DNA of 58,534 nucleotides, from positions 1-58,534 of the IMG/VR virus record IMGVR_UViG_3300003937_000088; one strand, 5' to 3'. Each line of letters opens with the position of its first letter. Positions within the stretch are counted from its first letter, which is position 1. A program made the translations under genes and the position numbers. Source of the stretch: a virus. Below the pieces are notes generated by a model that worked only from the letters and a program-made list of their open reading frames with translations, made no database searches and was not told where the DNA came from. Positions 57,293 through 58,534 of the stretch are shown here, piece after piece.

Positions 57293-58534
57293 ATGCAAAT
57301 GTTCAACGCCGAACAACTGCAGGAGAAGTGGGCACCAATCCTTAATCATGACGGTCTCGGAGAAATCCAAGATCCTCATAAGAGAATGGTTACCTCAGTT
57401 CTTCTGGAGAACCAAGAAAAAATGCTTAGAGAGGAATCTGAATTCCTCGGAGAAGCAGCTCCTACTAACTCCACTACCGGTGGTACTGGAGCAATCAGTA
57501 ATTTCGACCCCGTTCTGATCTCTCTGATCAGACGCTCTATGCCTAACCTGGTCGCTTATGACCTGGCTGGCGTTCAACCGATGAACGGTCCTACTGGACT
57601 GATCTTCGCAATGCGCTCTCGCTATGCCGGACAAGGCGGCGAAGAAGCATTCTACAACGAAGCAGATTCTGCATTCTCTGGTCAGAATAACAACTTCGAC
57701 CTGACCGGTGGAATGACTCAGGCTGCTGTTGGTTTGGGTACTACCAACCAGCAAGGAACCAACCCTGGCGCTCTTGATGGCACTTTCCCTGCTACTGCTG
57801 ATGCCACTACCTACAACTTAGGTAACGGCATGACCACCCAGAATGCTGAAGCATTGGGTGATGGCACGAATAATGAGTTCAACGAGATGGCTTTCTCGAT
57901 TGAGAAAGTTACCGTTACTGCCAAGTCACGCGCTCTGAAAGCTGAGTATTCACTCGAACTCGCTCAGGACTTGAAAGCAATTCATGGTCTGAATGCTGAA
58001 GCGGAACTCGCAAATATTCTCTCCACAGAGATTCTTGCTGAGATCAACCGCGAAGTCATCAGAACCATCTATAACGTTGCTGTTCCTGGTGCTCAGGCTA
58101 ATGTTGCAACCGGTGGTACTTTCGACCTTGACATCGACTCTAACGGACGTTGGTCTGTTGAGAAGTTCAAGGGTCTCATCTTCCAGATGGAAAGAGATGC
58201 TAACGCTATCGCGCAGCAAACTCGTAGAGGAAAGGGTAATATGATCCTCTGCTCTGCTGACGTTGCTTCGGCACTCACCATGGCAGGTGTTCTTGATTAC
58301 ACCCCTGCACTCAACGCTAATCTTAACGTTGACGACTCCGGTAACACCTTCGCTGGTGTTCTTCAAGGTAAGTATCGCGTCTACATCGATCCTTATGCTG
58401 CTAACGTTGCTGCTAACCAGTACTACGTTGTTGGATATAAAGGTTCTTCACCTTATGACGCAGGTCTGTTCTACTGCCCTTACGTTCCTCTTCAGATGGT
58501 TCGTGCAGTTGGAGAGAACACCTTCCAGCCCAAA
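57293..58534 (+). CDS. gp23: gp23-like major capsid protein, 5' part
   Basis: 414 codons from ATG 57293 to the window end, in frame. EKWAPILNHDGLGEIQDPHKRMVTSVLLENQEKML, NFDPVLISLIRRSMPNLVAYDLAGVQPMNGPTGLIFAMRSRY and the later AEYSLELAQDLKAIHGLNAEAELANILSTEILAEINREVIR are diagnostic. An LGE site at 52-54 is the probable gp21 cut. The GC content and codon choice are higher than in neighbouring genes, as expected of the most abundant virion protein. The C-terminus lies beyond the window. Confidence 0.97.
   Translation, partial: MQMFNAEQLQEKWAPILNHDGLGEIQDPHKRMVTSVLLENQEKMLREESEFLGEAAPTNSTTGGTGAISNFDPVLISLIRRSMPNLVAYDLAGVQPMNGPTGLIFAMRSRYAGQGGEEAFYNEADSAFSGQNNNFDLTGGMTQAAVGLGTTNQQGTNPGALDGTFPATADATTYNLGNGMTTQNAEALGDGTNNEFNEMAFSIEKVTVTAKSRALKAEYSLELAQDLKAIHGLNAEAELANILSTEILAEINREVIRTIYNVAVPGAQANVATGGTFDLDIDSNGRWSVEKFKGLIFQMERDANAIAQQTRRGKGNMILCSADVASALTMAGVLDYTPALNANLNVDDSGNTFAGVLQGKYRVYIDPYAANVAANQYYVVGYKGSSPYDAGLFYCPYVPLQMVRAVGENTFQPK

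Noticed and set aside
1-58534. tRNA genes, insertion sequences or integrase-type attachment sites
   Set aside because: I saw no cloverleaf with a TTCGANNC arm, no transposase, no integrase and no terminal inverted repeat with flanking duplications. Absence by eye is weaker than a tRNAscan result.

Overview
The window is a 58.5 kb piece of a T4-like marine cyanophage genome, probably infecting Synechococcus or Prochlorococcus. Every gene I can support is on the + strand. Two things identify it: the T4 virion genes run in the T4 order (25, 6, a large gene in the place of 7, 8, a 9/10-type gene, 13-14-15-16-17-18-19-20, a small prohead gene, 21, 22, 23), and the accessory part carries cyanobacterium-directed genes (a CP12-like Calvin-cycle inhibitor and an NblA-like small protein). 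DNA is AT-rich; the start of gp23 and a few short genes near 15.2 kb are more GC-rich.

Region A (1-8.9 kb) is an accessory region of small genes, often overlapping by ATGA or TGATG and often with C-rich, G-poor leaders. It holds the NblA-like and CP12 genes, two REase-like/methyltransferase gene pairs (2063-3387 and 4353-6040) and a small HExxH metallopeptidase. Sigma70-type promoters (about -35/17 bp/-10) drive short operons.

Region B (8.9-12.7 kb) pairs three 2-oxoglutarate/Fe(II) oxygenase-like genes with a glycine-rich adhesin-like protein and two small zinc-ribbon proteins whose cysteine spacing is identical. It looks like a late host-recognition module.

Region C (12.74-13.15 kb) is non-coding. 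It has three same-strand DnaA-box-like 9-mers, an 11-bp tandem repeat array and two perfect T4-late-type TATAAATA motifs, and resembles an origin or a regulatory hub. Region D (13.1-18.5 kb) has many small genes, repeated promoter modules with a GTGTCACACG element at fixed distance from the -10 box, recurring intergenic motifs, a nucleotidyltransferase (ligase-fold) candidate, an AbrB-like protein and a glycosyltransferase.

Region E (18.5-58.5 kb) is the virion block: baseplate wedge (gp25, gp6, a 4009-residue protein, gp8, a 2510-residue DUF4815-type protein), a repeat fibre, neck and terminase (gp13-gp17), tail (gp18, gp19), portal (gp20), protease, scaffold and the start of the major capsid protein. 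TATAAATA-type late promoters precede several of these. GGxGYT-type repeats recur in four of the structural proteins, including an insertion in gp14. No tRNA, CRISPR array or insertion sequence was seen.
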